64,000 nt of DNA from Rhizobium leguminosarum bv. trifolii WSM2297 (GCF_000271845.1 NZ_JH719395.1:2952208-3016207), one strand, 5' to 3'; shown: positions 15,983-26,720, counted from the stretch's first letter. Notes: generated by a model not told the origin, from the sequence alone. Program-made: numbers and translations.

Positions 15983-18900
15983 ATGTCGATCAAAGCCAGC
16001 ATCTATCATCTGACCCATTACACTTATGACAAGCCGGTCCGCCTCGGCCCGCAGATCATCCGGCTGAAACCTGCCTCGCATTCGAAGACTCGGGTGCTGA
16101 GCCACTCGCTGAAGGTCACGCCCGCCAACCATTTCGTCAACCTGCAGCAGGACCCTTACGGCAACTACCTTGCCCGCTACGTCTTTCCGGATCCGGTGAC
16201 CGAGTTCAAGATCGAGGTCGATCTCGTCGCCGACATGACGGTCTATAATCCCTTCGACTTCTTCGTCGAGGAAGAGGCGACCAAATGGCCCTTCGGATAT
16301 CCGGAAACGATCCAGGAAGATCTGTCGATCTACATGACGCCGGAGCCGGCTGGCCCGCGCCTGAAGGCGCTGCTGCCGACGCTCGACTGGTCGCCCGACC
16401 AGCCGACGGTCGATATGATCGTCGGTCTGAATGCCCGTCTGCAGCGGCAGATCGGCTACGTCATCCGCATGGAAACCGGCGTGCAGACACCGGAGGAGAC
16501 GCTGGAAAGCGCCAAGGGTTCCTGCCGCGACACCAGCTGGTTGCTCGTCCAGATCCTTCGCCATCTCGGCTTGGCCGCCCGCTTCGTCTCCGGCTATCTC
16601 ATCCAACTGACGCCTGATCTGAAGGCGCTCGACGGCCCCTCCGGCACCGAAGTCGATTTCACCGACCTGCATGCCTGGGCAGAGGTCTATCTGCCCGGCG
16701 CCGGCTGGGTCGGTCTCGATCCGACCTCCGGCCTGTTGACCGGCGAGAGCCACATCCCGCTTGCCGCCACGCCGCATTACCGCAACGCCGCGCCGATCTC
16801 GGGCGGCTATTTCGGCGAGGCCGAAACCGAATTCGCCTTCGACATGAAGGTCTCGCGTGTTGCCGAACATCCGCGCATCACCAAGCCCTTCTCCGATGAA
16901 AGCTGGGACGAACTCAACGAACTCGGCGAGAAGGTCGATGGGGTCCTCGAAGCTGAGGACGTGCATCTAACGATGGGCGGCGAGCCGACCTTCGTCTCGA
17001 TCGACGATTTCCAGTCCGAGGAATGGAATACCGCCGCCGTCGGCCCGACCAAGCGCGAAAAGGCCGACAGCCTGATCCGCAAGCTACAGGAGCGCTTCGC
17101 CCCCGGCGGCTTCCTGCATTACGGCCAAGGCAAATGGTATCCGGGCGAAAGCCTGCCGCGGTGGACCTTCTCGCTCTACTGGCGCCGCGACGGCAAGCCG
17201 ATCTGGCAGAACCTCGACCTGGTCGCCGCCGAAGGCAAGGATACCGGCGTCAAGGCCGAGGATGCCGAAAAGCTCCTGACAGCGATCGCAAGGGAATTGG
17301 CGATCAAACCTGACATGGTGCAGCCGGCCTATGAGGATCCGGCCGAATGGATCATCAAGGAAGGCAGCCTGCCTGAAAACGTCGATCCGGCGAATTCGAA
17401 GCTGAAGGACCCCGAGGAGCGCAGCCGTATCGCCCGTGTCTTCGCCCGTGGCCTCACCGTCCCCACAGGTTACCTCCTTCCGGTCCAGGCATGGAACGCC
17501 AAGGCAGCTGAAAGTCGTGTCTGGATCAGCGAGAAATGGCGTACCCGCCGCGGCAAGATATTCCTTGTTCCAGGCGACAGCCCGATCGGTTATCGCCTGC
17601 CGCTCGGCACGCTGCCTTACGTTCCCCCGGCGCGTTATCCCTATATGCACCCCGCCGATCCGACCATCCCGCGCGGACCGTTGCCTGACGTCTTCATACC
17701 GGCCGGCCGAGCCATGCCGGAAGCCTCCTTCCAAGCCGGCGAGAGCAATAGCGGCCGGATCGAACAGACACTTGGGGAGATCGGCGGCGCCGTGCGCACC
17801 GCCATGTCGGTCGAGCCGCGCGATGGCAGGCTCTGCGTCTTCATGCCGCCGGTCGAACGCATCGAGGATTATCTCGAGCTGATCGCCGCTGCCGAAAACG
17901 CCGCCACAGAACTGAAGCTTCCTGTCCACATCGAAGGCTACCCGCCGCCGCAGGACGAGCGCATCAATGTCATCCGCGTCGCCCCGGATCCCGGCGTCAT
18001 CGAGGTCAACATTCATCCTGCCTCGAACTGGAAGGACTGCGTCGATATCACCACGGCGATCTACGAGGAGGCGCGCGCCACCCGGCTCGGCGCCGACAAG
18101 TTCATGATCGACGGTCGTCATACCGGCACCGGCGGCGGCAACCATGTTGTCGTCGGCAGCGCCAATCCGAACAACAGTCCCTTCCTGCGCCGTCCCGATC
18201 TGTTGAAGAGCGTCGTCCTCCACTGGCAGCGCCACCCCTCGCTCTCCTATCTCTTCTCCGGCATGTTCATCGGCCCGACCAGCCAGGCGCCGCGCATCGA
18301 TGAGGCCCGCCATGACAGCCTCTACGAGCTGGAGATCGCTATGGCGCAGATCGCCGCCCCCGGCCGCGGCCAGCAACCGCTGCCCTGGCTCGTCGACCGC
18401 CTGTTCCGCAATCTTTTGACCGACGTCACCGGCAACACCCACCGTGCCGAGATCTGCATCGACAAACTGTTTTCGCCCGACGGCCCCACAGGAAGGTTGG
18501 GTCTCATCGAGTTCCGCGGCTTCGAGATGCCGCCGAACGCACGTATGTCGCTTGCCCAGCAATTGCTGGTGCGCGCGCTGATCGCCCGCTTCTGGGTCAA
18601 CCCGGTCGACGGCAAGTTCGTCCGCTGGGGCACGACCCTGCATGACCGTTTCATGCTGCCGCATTTCGTCTGGGCCGATTTCCTCGACGTGCTCGCCGAC
18701 CTTCGCGAAAACGGCTTCGACGTCAGCCCCGAATGGTTCAAGGCCCAGCTCGAATTCCGCTTCCCCTTCTGCGGCGAAGTCGAATACGAGGGCTCGAAGC
18801 TGGAACTGCGCCAGGCGCTGGAGCCCTGGCATGTCATGGGTGAGGAAGGCGCGCCGGGCGGCACCGTCCGCTACGTCGACAGCTCCGTCGAGCGCCTTCA

Positions 18901-19309
18901 GGTGCGGCTCGAATCCAGCAACACGGCACGCTACACAGTCACCTGCAACGGCCGCAGCTTGCCGCTGACGCCGACCGGCACCGCCGGCGTCTCGGTTGCC
19001 GGCGTCCGTTACAAGGCGTGGCAGCCAGCGTCCGGCCTGCATCCCGTCCTGCCGATCAACACGCCTTTGACTTTTGACATTTATGATACATGGTCGAAGC
19101 GTTCGATCGGCGGCTGCATCTATCATGTTGCCCATCCGGGCGGCCGGACCTATGACACCTTCCCGGTCAACGGCAACGAGGCGGAAGCAAGGCGGCTCGC
19201 CCGCTTCGAGCCGTGGGGACATACGGCGGGCGGTTATATCCCCCGCGCCGAGACGGGGTCGCTTGAATTCCCGCTGACGCTGGATCTGAGGCGGCCTGCT
19301 GGAATTTGA
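15983..19309 (+). CDS. Transglutaminase-like protein fused to DUF2126
   Basis: This 1108-residue protein has an N-terminal bacterial transglutaminase N-domain ([20 protein letters not shown]), a transglutaminase core (to about residue 260) and a long DUF2126 region. The catalytic triad is readable as C181 (KGSCRDTSW), H230 (DLHAWAEVY) and D246 (GLDPTSG), so cysteine-protease-like or amide-transfer chemistry is possible. DUF2126 begins at [15 protein letters not shown]. No signal peptide is seen, so it is probably cytoplasmic. It is the first gene of a three-gene operon with an ATP-grasp/alpha-E protein and a second transglutaminase. Comparative genomics has linked such sets to predicted peptide-tag synthesis and removal, but the substrate is unknown. 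Confidence 0.88.
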   Translation: MSIKASIYHLTHYTYDKPVRLGPQIIRLKPASHSKTRVLSHSLKVTPANHFVNLQQDPYGNYLARYVFPDPVTEFKIEVDLVADMTVYNPFDFFVEEEATKWPFGYPETIQEDLSIYMTPEPAGPRLKALLPTLDWSPDQPTVDMIVGLNARLQRQIGYVIRMETGVQTPEETLESAKGSCRDTSWLLVQILRHLGLAARFVSGYLIQLTPDLKALDGPSGTEVDFTDLHAWAEVYLPGAGWVGLDPTSGLLTGESHIPLAATPHYRNAAPISGGYFGEAETEFAFDMKVSRVAEHPRITKPFSDESWDELNELGEKVDGVLEAEDVHLTMGGEPTFVSIDDFQSEEWNTAAVGPTKREKADSLIRKLQERFAPGGFLHYGQGKWYPGESLPRWTFSLYWRRDGKPIWQNLDLVAAEGKDTGVKAEDAEKLLTAIARELAIKPDMVQPAYEDPAEWIIKEGSLPENVDPANSKLKDPEERSRIARVFARGLTVPTGYLLPVQAWNAKAAESRVWISEKWRTRRGKIFLVPGDSPIGYRLPLGTLPYVPPARYPYMHPADPTIPRGPLPDVFIPAGRAMPEASFQAGESNSGRIEQTLGEIGGAVRTAMSVEPRDGRLCVFMPPVERIEDYLELIAAAENAATELKLPVHIEGYPPPQDERINVIRVAPDPGVIEVNIHPASNWKDCVDITTAIYEEARATRLGADKFMIDGRHTGTGGGNHVVVGSANPNNSPFLRRPDLLKSVVLHWQRHPSLSYLFSGMFIGPTSQAPRIDEARHDSLYELEIAMAQIAAPGRGQQPLPWLVDRLFRNLLTDVTGNTHRAEICIDKLFSPDGPTGRLGLIEFRGFEMPPNARMSLAQQLLVRALIARFWVNPVDGKFVRWGTTLHDRFMLPHFVWADFLDVLADLRENGFDVSPEWFKAQLEFRFPFCGEVEYEGSKLELRQALEPWHVMGEEGAPGGTVRYVDSSVERLQVRLESSNTARYTVTCNGRSLPLTPTGTAGVSVAGVRYKAWQPASGLHPVLPINTPLTFDIYDTWSKRSIGGCIYHVAHPGGRTYDTFPVNGNEAEARRLARFEPWGHTAGGYIPRAETGSLEFPLTLDLRRPAGI

Positions 19310-19339
19310 TGCCGGGGGTGAGGGGTAGCTTGGGTTTTG

Positions 19340-21757
19340 ATGGGTAAGAGGCCGGCAATAGAGCGCAGGGAAGAGGCAGAGGACCGCACCGGCAGACGTG
19401 CGGCCTTCGACTATGCGCCGCTTCCCGGCACCGCCGACGAGATGGTTGACAACAAAGGCAGGGTCCGCCCGGTCTGGCAGCATTTCCTCTCGCATCTGAG
19501 CGCAATGCCGGAAAAGGATCTTGCCGAGCGTTTTGCCCGCGCCGACCGCTACCTCAGGGATGCCGGCGTCTTTTACCGTGCCTATGGCAGCAAGGGCACC
19601 GGCGAACGCGCCTGGCCGATTTCGCATATCCCGGTGCTGATCGACGAGCGCGAATGGCAGGCGCTGTCGGCCGGCCTCGTCCAGCGCGCCGACCTGCTGG
19701 AAGCGATCGTCGCCGACATCTACGGCGACAACCGGCTGGTGGAAGAAGGCGTTCTGCCGCCGGCGCTGATGGCCGCCAATCCCGAATTCCAGCGCCCGCT
19801 CGCCGGCATCCGGCCGGCATCCGGCCACTATCTGCATTTCTGCGCCTTCGAGATCGGCCGCGGCCCCGACGGCAACTGGTGGGTGCTGGCCGATCGGACT
19901 CAGGCGCCGTCAGGCGCCGGTTTCGCGCTGGAAAGCCGCGTCGCGACCACCCGGGCCTTCTCGGATATCTACGCCGAAACACCCGTTCACCGCCTTGCCT
20001 CCTTCTTCGGTGGCTTCCGCGATGCGCTGCAGGCCATGAAACATTCGGGCGACGACCGCATCGCCGTGTTGACGCCGGGCCCGGCCAACGAGACCTATTA
20101 CGAACACGCCTATATCGCCCGCTATCTCGGCTTCATGCTGCTCGAGGGCGAGGATCTTACCGTCGTCAAGGGCCGCGTCATGGTGCGCACCGTCGCCGGC
20201 CTGAAGCCGATCGGCGTGCTCTGGCGCCGTCTCGATTCGGCCTTTGCCGACCCGCTGGAACTGAACCAGAATTCGCATATCGGCACACCCGGCCTCGTCG
20301 AAGCGCTGCGCGCCGAAAGCGTCACCATCGTCAATGCGCTCGGCACCGGCGTTCTCGAGACCCGGGCGCTGCTGGCCTTCATGCCGACTATCTGCCGCCG
20401 CCTGCTGGGGCAGGATCTGCAACTGCCCTCGATCGCCACCTGGTGGTGCGGCCAGGAAGATGAGCGCGAGCACGTCGCCAAGAATATCGAGAAGATGGTG
20501 ATCGGCCCGGCCTATTCCCGCGCCCCCTTCTTCGACGATGACGGCGAATCCGTGCTCGGATCGTCGCTACGGGCGACCGCCAAGGATTCCATCACCGACT
20601 GGCTGAGTTCGGACGGCCCGAAACTTGTGGGACAGGAGGTCGTGACCCTCTCGACGACGCCGGCCTGGGTAGACGGCAAGCTCGTGCCGCGGCCGATGTC
20701 GCTGCGTGTCTTCGCCGCCCGCACGGCAAACGGCTGGCAGATCATGCCCGGCGGTTTTGCCCGCATCGGCTCCGGCGCCGATGTCGCGGCCATCGCCATG
20801 CAGTCGGGCGGCGCGGCCGCCGACGTCTGGATCGTCAGCGACAAGCCGGTCGAGCGCCACACGCTGCTGCCGGCCGAGGGCAGCTTCACCCGCAACATGC
20901 CGGGCAGCCTGCCGAGCCGGGCGGCCGACAATCTGTTCTGGCTCGGCCGCTACATCGAGCGCGCCGAAGGGGCGCTGCGCATCCTGCGCGCCTGGCATGC
21001 GCGTTATGCCGAAGCTGCCGATCCGAGCCAGCCGCTGCTGGCCGACGTCTCCGCCTATCTCGCCGCCGTCGATATCGACACCGCCGAACCCGTGCCGGAA
21101 AGGCTGCTGCGCAACATCGACAGCGCCGTTTATTCGGCGAGCAATATCCGCGACCGTTTCTCGCCGGATGGCTGGCTGGCACTCAACGATCTCGCCAAGA
21201 CCGCCCGCCGCTTCCATGTCGCCGTCGCGGCCGGCGACGATGCCAGCCACGCGATGACGATCCTTCTGCGCAAGCTCGCGGGCTTTGCCGGCCTCGTGCA
21301 CGAGAACATGTACCGCTTCATGGGCTGGCGCTTCCTCTCGCTCGGCCGCTATATCGAGCGTGGCTTGCACATGACGCGGCTCCTCGGCCACATGTCCGGC
21401 CCGGAAGCGCCGGACGGCGCCCTCGACATGCTGCTCGAAATCGGCGACAGCGTCATGACCCACCGCCGCCGCTACAACGTCAACACGGCGCGGCTGACCG
21501 TCACCGACCTGCTGGCGCTCGATCCCCTCAATCCCCGCTCGGTCCTCTTCCAGGTGAACGAGATCCACCACGAGGTCGAGCAACTGCCGAACGCCCTGAT
21601 CAACGGTCAGATGTCGCCCTTCTACCGCGAGGCGATGCGGCTCCATTCCGGCCTGGCGGTGATGACGCCGGAGGGCATGGGGGCCGAGGTCTATCAGCGG
21701 CTCGAACGCGAATTGGAGCAGCTTTCCGATCTGCTCGCCCAGACCTATCTCGGGTGA
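19340..21757 (+). CDS. Circularly permuted ATP-grasp plus alpha-E domain protein
   Basis: This 805-residue fusion has an N-terminal circularly permuted ATP-grasp region (DUF404/DUF407, about residues 60-480) and a C-terminal alpha-E domain (DUF403, about residues 500-800, beginning LPSRAADNLFWLGRYIERAE). The ATP-grasp part has family motifs such as RADLLEAIVADIYGDNRLVE and ALGTGVLETRALLAFMP. Many genomes encode the two as separate proteins. ATP-grasp enzymes ligate a carboxylate to an amine or thiol, so this gene is the likely ligase of the operon. The stop overlaps the next start by four bases. The ATG at 19340 was preferred to a TTG three bases upstream. Confidence 0.87.
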   Translation: MGKRPAIERREEAEDRTGRRAAFDYAPLPGTADEMVDNKGRVRPVWQHFLSHLSAMPEKDLAERFARADRYLRDAGVFYRAYGSKGTGERAWPISHIPVLIDEREWQALSAGLVQRADLLEAIVADIYGDNRLVEEGVLPPALMAANPEFQRPLAGIRPASGHYLHFCAFEIGRGPDGNWWVLADRTQAPSGAGFALESRVATTRAFSDIYAETPVHRLASFFGGFRDALQAMKHSGDDRIAVLTPGPANETYYEHAYIARYLGFMLLEGEDLTVVKGRVMVRTVAGLKPIGVLWRRLDSAFADPLELNQNSHIGTPGLVEALRAESVTIVNALGTGVLETRALLAFMPTICRRLLGQDLQLPSIATWWCGQEDEREHVAKNIEKMVIGPAYSRAPFFDDDGESVLGSSLRATAKDSITDWLSSDGPKLVGQEVVTLSTTPAWVDGKLVPRPMSLRVFAARTANGWQIMPGGFARIGSGADVAAIAMQSGGAAADVWIVSDKPVERHTLLPAEGSFTRNMPGSLPSRAADNLFWLGRYIERAEGALRILRAWHARYAEAADPSQPLLADVSAYLAAVDIDTAEPVPERLLRNIDSAVYSASNIRDRFSPDGWLALNDLAKTARRFHVAVAAGDDASHAMTILLRKLAGFAGLVHENMYRFMGWRFLSLGRYIERGLHMTRLLGHMSGPEAPDGALDMLLEIGDSVMTHRRRYNVNTARLTVTDLLALDPLNPRSVLFQVNEIHHEVEQLPNALINGQMSPFYREAMRLHSGLAVMTPEGMGAEVYQRLERELEQLSDLLAQTYLG

Positions 21758-22641
21758 CGGCGATGCTTTACGATCTTTCTCTCCGCATGGGTTACAGCTA
21801 CGACGTGCCGGCCTCCGGCGCCCGCCACATCATGCGCTTGATGCCGCTGTCGCTGACCCATCGGCAGCGTCTGGTCGCCGGCTCGATCACCATCTCGCCG
21901 ACGCCGGACGAGCAGTCGCATTTCGTCGATTTCTTCGATCATCCGGCCACCTCGTTCCTGCTGCGCGCGCCGCACGAGACGCTCGACATTCGGATGCAGG
22001 CCCGCGTGCAGGTGGAAAGCCAGCCGATCGCCGCTGATTTCTCGCCGCTGCTGGCCGACCTGCCGGAGGAGATAGCCGGCATCTGGTCCTTGGCGCCGGA
22101 CTCACCGCACCACTTTCTCGGCGACAGCCCGCGCCTGACTCAGGCGCGCGAGATCGGCGACTTTGCCCGAAGCTGTGCTGCGCCTGATCTGACGGCGATG
22201 CAGATCGCCTACGCGCTTTGTGCCCGCGTCTACAAGGATTTCACCTACGACGCCGACGCGACGACGGTCGACACGACGCCGCTCGAGGCATTCAGGCTGA
22301 AGCGCGGCGTCTGCCAGGATTTCACCCACATCATGATCCTGGCGCTCAGAAGCCTCGGCATTCCGGCCGGCTACGTCTCCGGTTTCCTGCGCACCATCCC
22401 GCCGCCCGGCAAGGAACGCCTCGAAGGGGCGGATGCCATGCATGCCTGGGTGCGGATCTGGTGCGGCGAAACCATCGGCTGGATCGAGCTCGACCCGACC
22501 AACAACATCCCCGCCGGCACCGATCATATCGTCGTCGCCTATGGCCGGGACTATTCCGACGTCGTTCCCGTCATCGGCGTACTGAAAAGCTATGGCGGGC
22601 AGCGCGCCGACCAGGCGGTCGATGTGATCCCGCTGAAATAA
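21754..22641 (+). CDS. Transglutaminase-like protein (second of the operon)
   Basis: This 295-residue protein starts at a GTG overlapping the upstream stop (GTGA); an ATG three codons later is also possible. It has a transglutaminase N-domain (YDLSLRMGYSYDVPASGARH) and a core with catalytic cysteine in KRGVCQDFTHIMILALRSLG, histidine in ADAMHAWVRIW and aspartate in IELDPTNN. It is a short single-domain relative of the first operon gene. Close coupling to the ATP-grasp gene suggests that the same substrate is made and cleaved, or transferred. Confidence 0.87.
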   Translation: MTAMLYDLSLRMGYSYDVPASGARHIMRLMPLSLTHRQRLVAGSITISPTPDEQSHFVDFFDHPATSFLLRAPHETLDIRMQARVQVESQPIAADFSPLLADLPEEIAGIWSLAPDSPHHFLGDSPRLTQAREIGDFARSCAAPDLTAMQIAYALCARVYKDFTYDADATTVDTTPLEAFRLKRGVCQDFTHIMILALRSLGIPAGYVSGFLRTIPPPGKERLEGADAMHAWVRIWCGETIGWIELDPTNNIPAGTDHIVVAYGRDYSDVVPVIGVLKSYGGQRADQAVDVIPLK

Positions 22642-22684
22642 TCCCAAAACTGGAAAAATCCGCTCATTCGTTAAACTTCTATTG

Positions 22685-22702
22685 ACGCCGTAAGGACGGC
22701 GT
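22685..22702 (+). terminator. Short hairpin after the transglutaminase operon
   Basis: ACGCCGT (22685-22691) pairs with ACGGCGT (22696-22702) around AAGG, 43 bases after the operon's last stop. There is no T-tract, so this is a weak call. Confidence 0.3.
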
Positions 22703-22746
22703 AAAGAAGCAGCAATGCCTAATGTAACCCACAGAGTCCATTTCGG

Positions 22747-23979
22747 GTGAACATGATGAGCACCTTCTTTTTGCATCCCTGCCTGCGTCGCATGTTCAGC
22801 GATCGAGGCGGTAATTTCGGTATCATGACGGCGATCATGATGCCCGTTCTTCTCGGCGTCGCCGGCATGGCGATCCAGGTCGGAGATATGTTGCTCTCCA
22901 AGCAGCAGTTGCAGGAGGCGGCCGATTCCGCCGCGCTCGCAACGGCCACCGCGCTGGCAAATGGCACGATCCAAACCTCGCAGGCCGAGGCCTTCGCGCA
23001 GAATTTCGTAGCCGGGCAAATGGCGAATTACCTGCAGAGCGGCAGCGATATCAAGAGCGGGACGGGCGTCACCGTCCAGACAAGCACGTCAGGCAAATCG
23101 ACATCCTATCAGGTAACGGTTTCACCGAGCTACGACCTCACGGTTAATCCGCTCATGCAGGCGGTCGGCTTCAGCACGCAACATCTTTCGGTATCAGGCA
23201 CGACGGTCGGTGGTCACTCAGAGACCCAAGGCTCGATCTCCATGTTCCTCGCACTCGATAAGTCGGGGTCGATGGGAGATAATACCACCACGGTCACGAC
23301 GGAATCATTCACCTACAAGTGCAATCCTCATTTGAACCCTAGCGGCAAAAACACGATCTATGACACCTGCACCGGCACGCGTACGCGTTATTACACCAAG
23401 ATAGAAGCGCTGAAGCTCGCCGCCGGCAATCTCTTCGGCCAGCTCAACAGCGCCGATCCCAACGCCGAATACGTGCGCACCGGCGCGGTATCCTATGATA
23501 TCGTTCAATACCCAGCCAGCAGTCTCGCTTGGGGGACCACCGCTGTCACGAGCTACGTCAATGCGCTTCAGTCGGGAGGCGGCACGAACTCAAGCGGTGC
23601 AATGAGCACGGCTTACACGTCTCTCACCGCCAAGAACGCCGCCGGCAATGACGCCGAGGATGCCGCTCACAAGCAGAAGACCGGGCAAGTGCCGAAAAAA
23701 TACATCGTCTTCATGACTGACGGCGATAATAACAACGATACGTCTGGCGGCCGTTCCTACGACACCGCGACAAAGACAACATGCGACGACGCGAAGTCGA
23801 AGGGCATCGAAATCTATACGATTGCCTTCATGGCGCCCGCGGGGGGACAGGCACTGCTGCATTATTGCGCCTCCGACGACTCCCATTATTTCCAGGCGGA
23901 AAAAATGGAAGACCTCCTTGCCGCCTTCGAGGCGATCGGAGCGAAGGCCTCCGCACAGATGACGCGCCTGACGAACTGA
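22747..23979 (+). CDS. TadG-like pilus-assembly protein with von Willebrand A domain
   Basis: This protein of about 410 residues has a short cytoplasmic N-terminus and one membrane helix in the TadE/TadG-like region (DRGGNFGIMTAIMMPVLLGV), then the KQQLQEAADSAALATATAL helix typical of Flp/Tad pseudopilin-like proteins. The rest is periplasmic and forms a von Willebrand A domain. MIDAS residues are intact: DKSGSM, a threonine in GGGTNSSGA and FMTDGDN. No other tad gene is adjacent, so it is an orphan and may work with a tad locus elsewhere or be a stand-alone adhesin. The start is uncertain (GTG 22747, ATG 22753 or 22756). Confidence 0.82.
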   Translation: MNMMSTFFLHPCLRRMFSDRGGNFGIMTAIMMPVLLGVAGMAIQVGDMLLSKQQLQEAADSAALATATALANGTIQTSQAEAFAQNFVAGQMANYLQSGSDIKSGTGVTVQTSTSGKSTSYQVTVSPSYDLTVNPLMQAVGFSTQHLSVSGTTVGGHSETQGSISMFLALDKSGSMGDNTTTVTTESFTYKCNPHLNPSGKNTIYDTCTGTRTRYYTKIEALKLAAGNLFGQLNSADPNAEYVRTGAVSYDIVQYPASSLAWGTTAVTSYVNALQSGGGTNSSGAMSTAYTSLTAKNAAGNDAEDAAHKQKTGQVPKKYIVFMTDGDNNNDTSGGRSYDTATKTTCDDAKSKGIEIYTIAFMAPAGGQALLHYCASDDSHYFQAEKMEDLLAAFEAIGAKASAQMTRLTN

Positions 23980-24007
23980 CGGTACCGCCGGGAGTAAAAG
24001 TCGAATG

Positions 24008-24041
24008 AAAAGCCGCGCCGGAACAAACCGGCGCGGCTTTT
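24008..24041 (+). terminator. Strong intrinsic terminator before the glycogen operon
   Basis: A perfect 14-bp stem (AAAAGCCGCGCCGG with CCGGCGCGGCTTTT) around AACAAA ends in T residues, 28 bases after the TadG-like stop. Confidence 0.85.
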
Positions 24042-24179
24042 CGTTTATCGCTGTCCCATCCATCTGATCGGGAAAAGCGATTGAAATCAATCCGCTTGCA
24101 CCCGGTGAATATGCAGGTTTCGCAATTTTTTCGTTTGTCCAAATCCTTTGTTGCAAGTGCTTCCTAACGATGCATAAAC

Positions 24180-24199
24180 TGTCGCTGAGACAAGCGACA
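24180..24199. promoter_or_regulatory. Inverted repeat upstream of glgP
   Basis: TGTCGCT (24180-24186) and AGCGACA (24193-24199) are perfect inverted arms around GAGACA, 58 bases before the glgP ATG. It may be an operator or leader hairpin of the glycogen operon. Confidence 0.35.
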
Positions 24200-24257
24200 A
24201 ATCGATTAAATCAGGCATAACGTCCTGAAACCAAATTAAAATTGGCGAGATCTGACG

Positions 24258-26720
24258 ATGAATAATGTTTCCAAGCCGGTTATCCCCTCTCCCGCCCCGC
24301 GCAGCTCAAAGCCGGAAATTCTCGCCGAAGAAATCATCGAACGCCTGACCTATCGCATCGGCAAGGACGCCAAGGTGGCAAAGCCGCATGACTGGCTGAC
24401 GGCGACGATCCTGGTGGTGCGCGACCGCATCATCGACAAGTGGATGGCCTCCACCCGCGAGGTCTATGCGACCGGCGCCAAGCGCGTTTATTATCTTTCC
24501 CTCGAGTTCCTGATCGGCCGCCTGATGCGCGATGCCGTCTCGAATCTCGGCCTGATGGAAGAGGTGCGCGATGCGCTCGCCTCGCTCGGCGTCGATGTCA
24601 ACGTCATTGCCGGCCTGGAGCCCGATGCCGCACTCGGCAATGGCGGCCTCGGCCGTCTGGCAGCCTGTTTCATGGAGAGCATGGCAACAGTCGACGTACC
24701 CGCCTATGGTTACGGCATCCGCTATGTGCACGGCCTCTTCCGCCAGCAGTTGGCTGACGGCTGGCAGGTGGAGCTGCCGGAAAACTGGCTCGCCCACGGC
24801 AATCCCTGGGAGTTCGAGCGCCGCGAGAGCGCCTATGAAATCGGCTTCGGCGGCGCCGTCGAATTCATCACCACCCATGACGACCAGCCGCGCTACGTCT
24901 GGAAACCGGCCGAGCGTGTCATCGCCGCCGCCTTCGACACGCCGGCGGTCGGCTGGCGCGGCAAGCGCGTCAACACGCTGCGCCTCTGGTCGGCGCAGCC
25001 GATCGATCCGATCCTGCTCGATGCCTTCAATGCCGGCGATCACATCGGGGCGCTGCGCGAAAGCAACAAGGCCGAAAGCCTGACCCGGGTTCTCTATCCT
25101 GCCGACGCCACCCCGGCCGGCCAGGAACTGCGCCTGCGCCAGGAATTCTTCTTCTCGTCGGCCTCGCTGCAGGACATCCTGCGCCGCCATCTGCAGCAAT
25201 ATGACGATTTCACCTCGCTACCGGACAAGGTGGCGATCCAGCTGAATGACACCCATCCCGCCGTCTCCGTCGCCGAACTGGTGCGCCTGCTCTGTGACGT
25301 GCACGGGATGGATTTCGAACAGGCCTGGGACATCACCCGCCGCACCTTCTCCTACACCAATCACACACTTCTGCCCGAAGCGCTGGAGAGCTGGCCGGTT
25401 CCGCTGTTCGAGCGGCTGCTGCCGCGCCACATGCAGATCGTCTACGCAATCAACGCCAAGATCCTGATCGATGCCCGCAAGGGCAAGAACTTCTCCGACG
25501 GCGAAATCCGCTCGATCTCGCTGATCGAGGAAAGCGGCGACCGCCGCGTGCGCATGGGCAACCTCGCCTTCGTCGGCTCGCACTCGATCAACGGCGTCTC
25601 GGCACTTCATACGGACCTGATGAAGGTCACGGTCTTTGCCGATCTGCACAAGCTCTATCCCGATCGCATCAACAACAAGACCAACGGCATCACGCCACGC
25701 CGCTGGCTGCAGCAGTGCAATCCCGGTCTCACCGGCCTGATCCGCGAAGCGATCGGCGACGAATTCCTCGATGATGCCGAAAAGCTGACGCCGCTCGACA
25801 AGTTCGCCTCCGATCCGACCTTCCAGCAGAAGTTCGCCGCCGTGAAGCGCGCCAACAAGGTGGCGCTTTCCAATCTCGTCGCCAGCCGCATGGGCGTGAA
25901 GCTCGATCCGTCGGCGATGTTCGACATCCAGATTAAGCGCATCCACGAATACAAGCGCCAGCTTTTGAACATCATCGAGGCCGTCGCGCTCTATGACCAG
26001 ATCCGCTCGCATCCCGAGCTCGACTGGGTGCCGCGCGTGAAACTTTTCGCCGGCAAAGCGGCGCCGAGTTATTACAACGCCAAGCTGATCATCAAGCTGA
26101 TCAACGACGTCGCCCGCACCATCAACAACGACCCGTCGGTGCGCGGGTTGCTGAAGGTCGTCTTCGTGCCGAACTACAATGTCTCGCTTGCTGAAGTCAT
26201 GGTTCCGGCCGCCGACCTCTCCGAACAGATCTCGACCGCCGGCATGGAAGCATCCGGCACCGGCAACATGAAGTTCGGCCTCAACGGCGCGCTGACCATC
26301 GGCACTCTCGATGGCGCCAACGTCGAGATGCGCGACAATGTCGGCGAAGACAACATCGTCATCTTTGGCCTCAAGGCCGACGAGGTCTCGAAGGTTCGCA
26401 GCGACGGCCACAATCCGCGCGCCATCATCGAGGGATCGCGCGAACTCGCGCAGGCGCTTGCAGCCATCGGCTCCGGCGTCTTCTCGCCCGATGACCGCAA
26501 CCGTTACACGGCACTGATCGACGGCATTTATTCACACGACTGGTTCATGGTCGCGGCCGACTTCGACGCTTACGCCCAGGCCCAGCGCGAAGTCGATCAG
26601 ATCTGGACCAACCAGTCCGCCTGGTACACCAAGACGATCAACAACACTGCGCGGATGGGCTGGTTCTCGTCCGACCGCACGATCAGGCAATATGCAGACG
26701 AAATCTGGAGAGCCGGATGA
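24258..26720 (+). CDS. glgP: Glycogen phosphorylase
   Basis: This 820-residue enzyme is a GT35 alpha-glucan phosphorylase, releasing glucose-1-phosphate from glycogen ends. The N-terminal domain contains RVYYLSLEFLIGRLMRD, and the PLP-binding motif near the C-terminus is present (ASGTGNMKFGLNGALTIGTL, with the lysine that forms the Schiff base). Length is normal. Its stop overlaps the glgB start (ATGA), so it is the first gene of a tightly coupled operon holding both synthesis and breakdown enzymes. Confidence 0.96.
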   Translation: MNNVSKPVIPSPAPRSSKPEILAEEIIERLTYRIGKDAKVAKPHDWLTATILVVRDRIIDKWMASTREVYATGAKRVYYLSLEFLIGRLMRDAVSNLGLMEEVRDALASLGVDVNVIAGLEPDAALGNGGLGRLAACFMESMATVDVPAYGYGIRYVHGLFRQQLADGWQVELPENWLAHGNPWEFERRESAYEIGFGGAVEFITTHDDQPRYVWKPAERVIAAAFDTPAVGWRGKRVNTLRLWSAQPIDPILLDAFNAGDHIGALRESNKAESLTRVLYPADATPAGQELRLRQEFFFSSASLQDILRRHLQQYDDFTSLPDKVAIQLNDTHPAVSVAELVRLLCDVHGMDFEQAWDITRRTFSYTNHTLLPEALESWPVPLFERLLPRHMQIVYAINAKILIDARKGKNFSDGEIRSISLIEESGDRRVRMGNLAFVGSHSINGVSALHTDLMKVTVFADLHKLYPDRINNKTNGITPRRWLQQCNPGLTGLIREAIGDEFLDDAEKLTPLDKFASDPTFQQKFAAVKRANKVALSNLVASRMGVKLDPSAMFDIQIKRIHEYKRQLLNIIEAVALYDQIRSHPELDWVPRVKLFAGKAAPSYYNAKLIIKLINDVARTINNDPSVRGLLKVVFVPNYNVSLAEVMVPAADLSEQISTAGMEASGTGNMKFGLNGALTIGTLDGANVEMRDNVGEDNIVIFGLKADEVSKVRSDGHNPRAIIEGSRELAQALAAIGSGVFSPDDRNRYTALIDGIYSHDWFMVAADFDAYAQAQREVDQIWTNQSAWYTKTINNTARMGWFSSDRTIRQYADEIWRAG

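Noticed and set aside
17084..19837. 917-codon open frame on the minus strand
   Set aside because: It lies opposite the DUF2126 and ATP-grasp genes and results from GC-rich codon bias. The translation is rich in G, A, R and D without recognisable domains.
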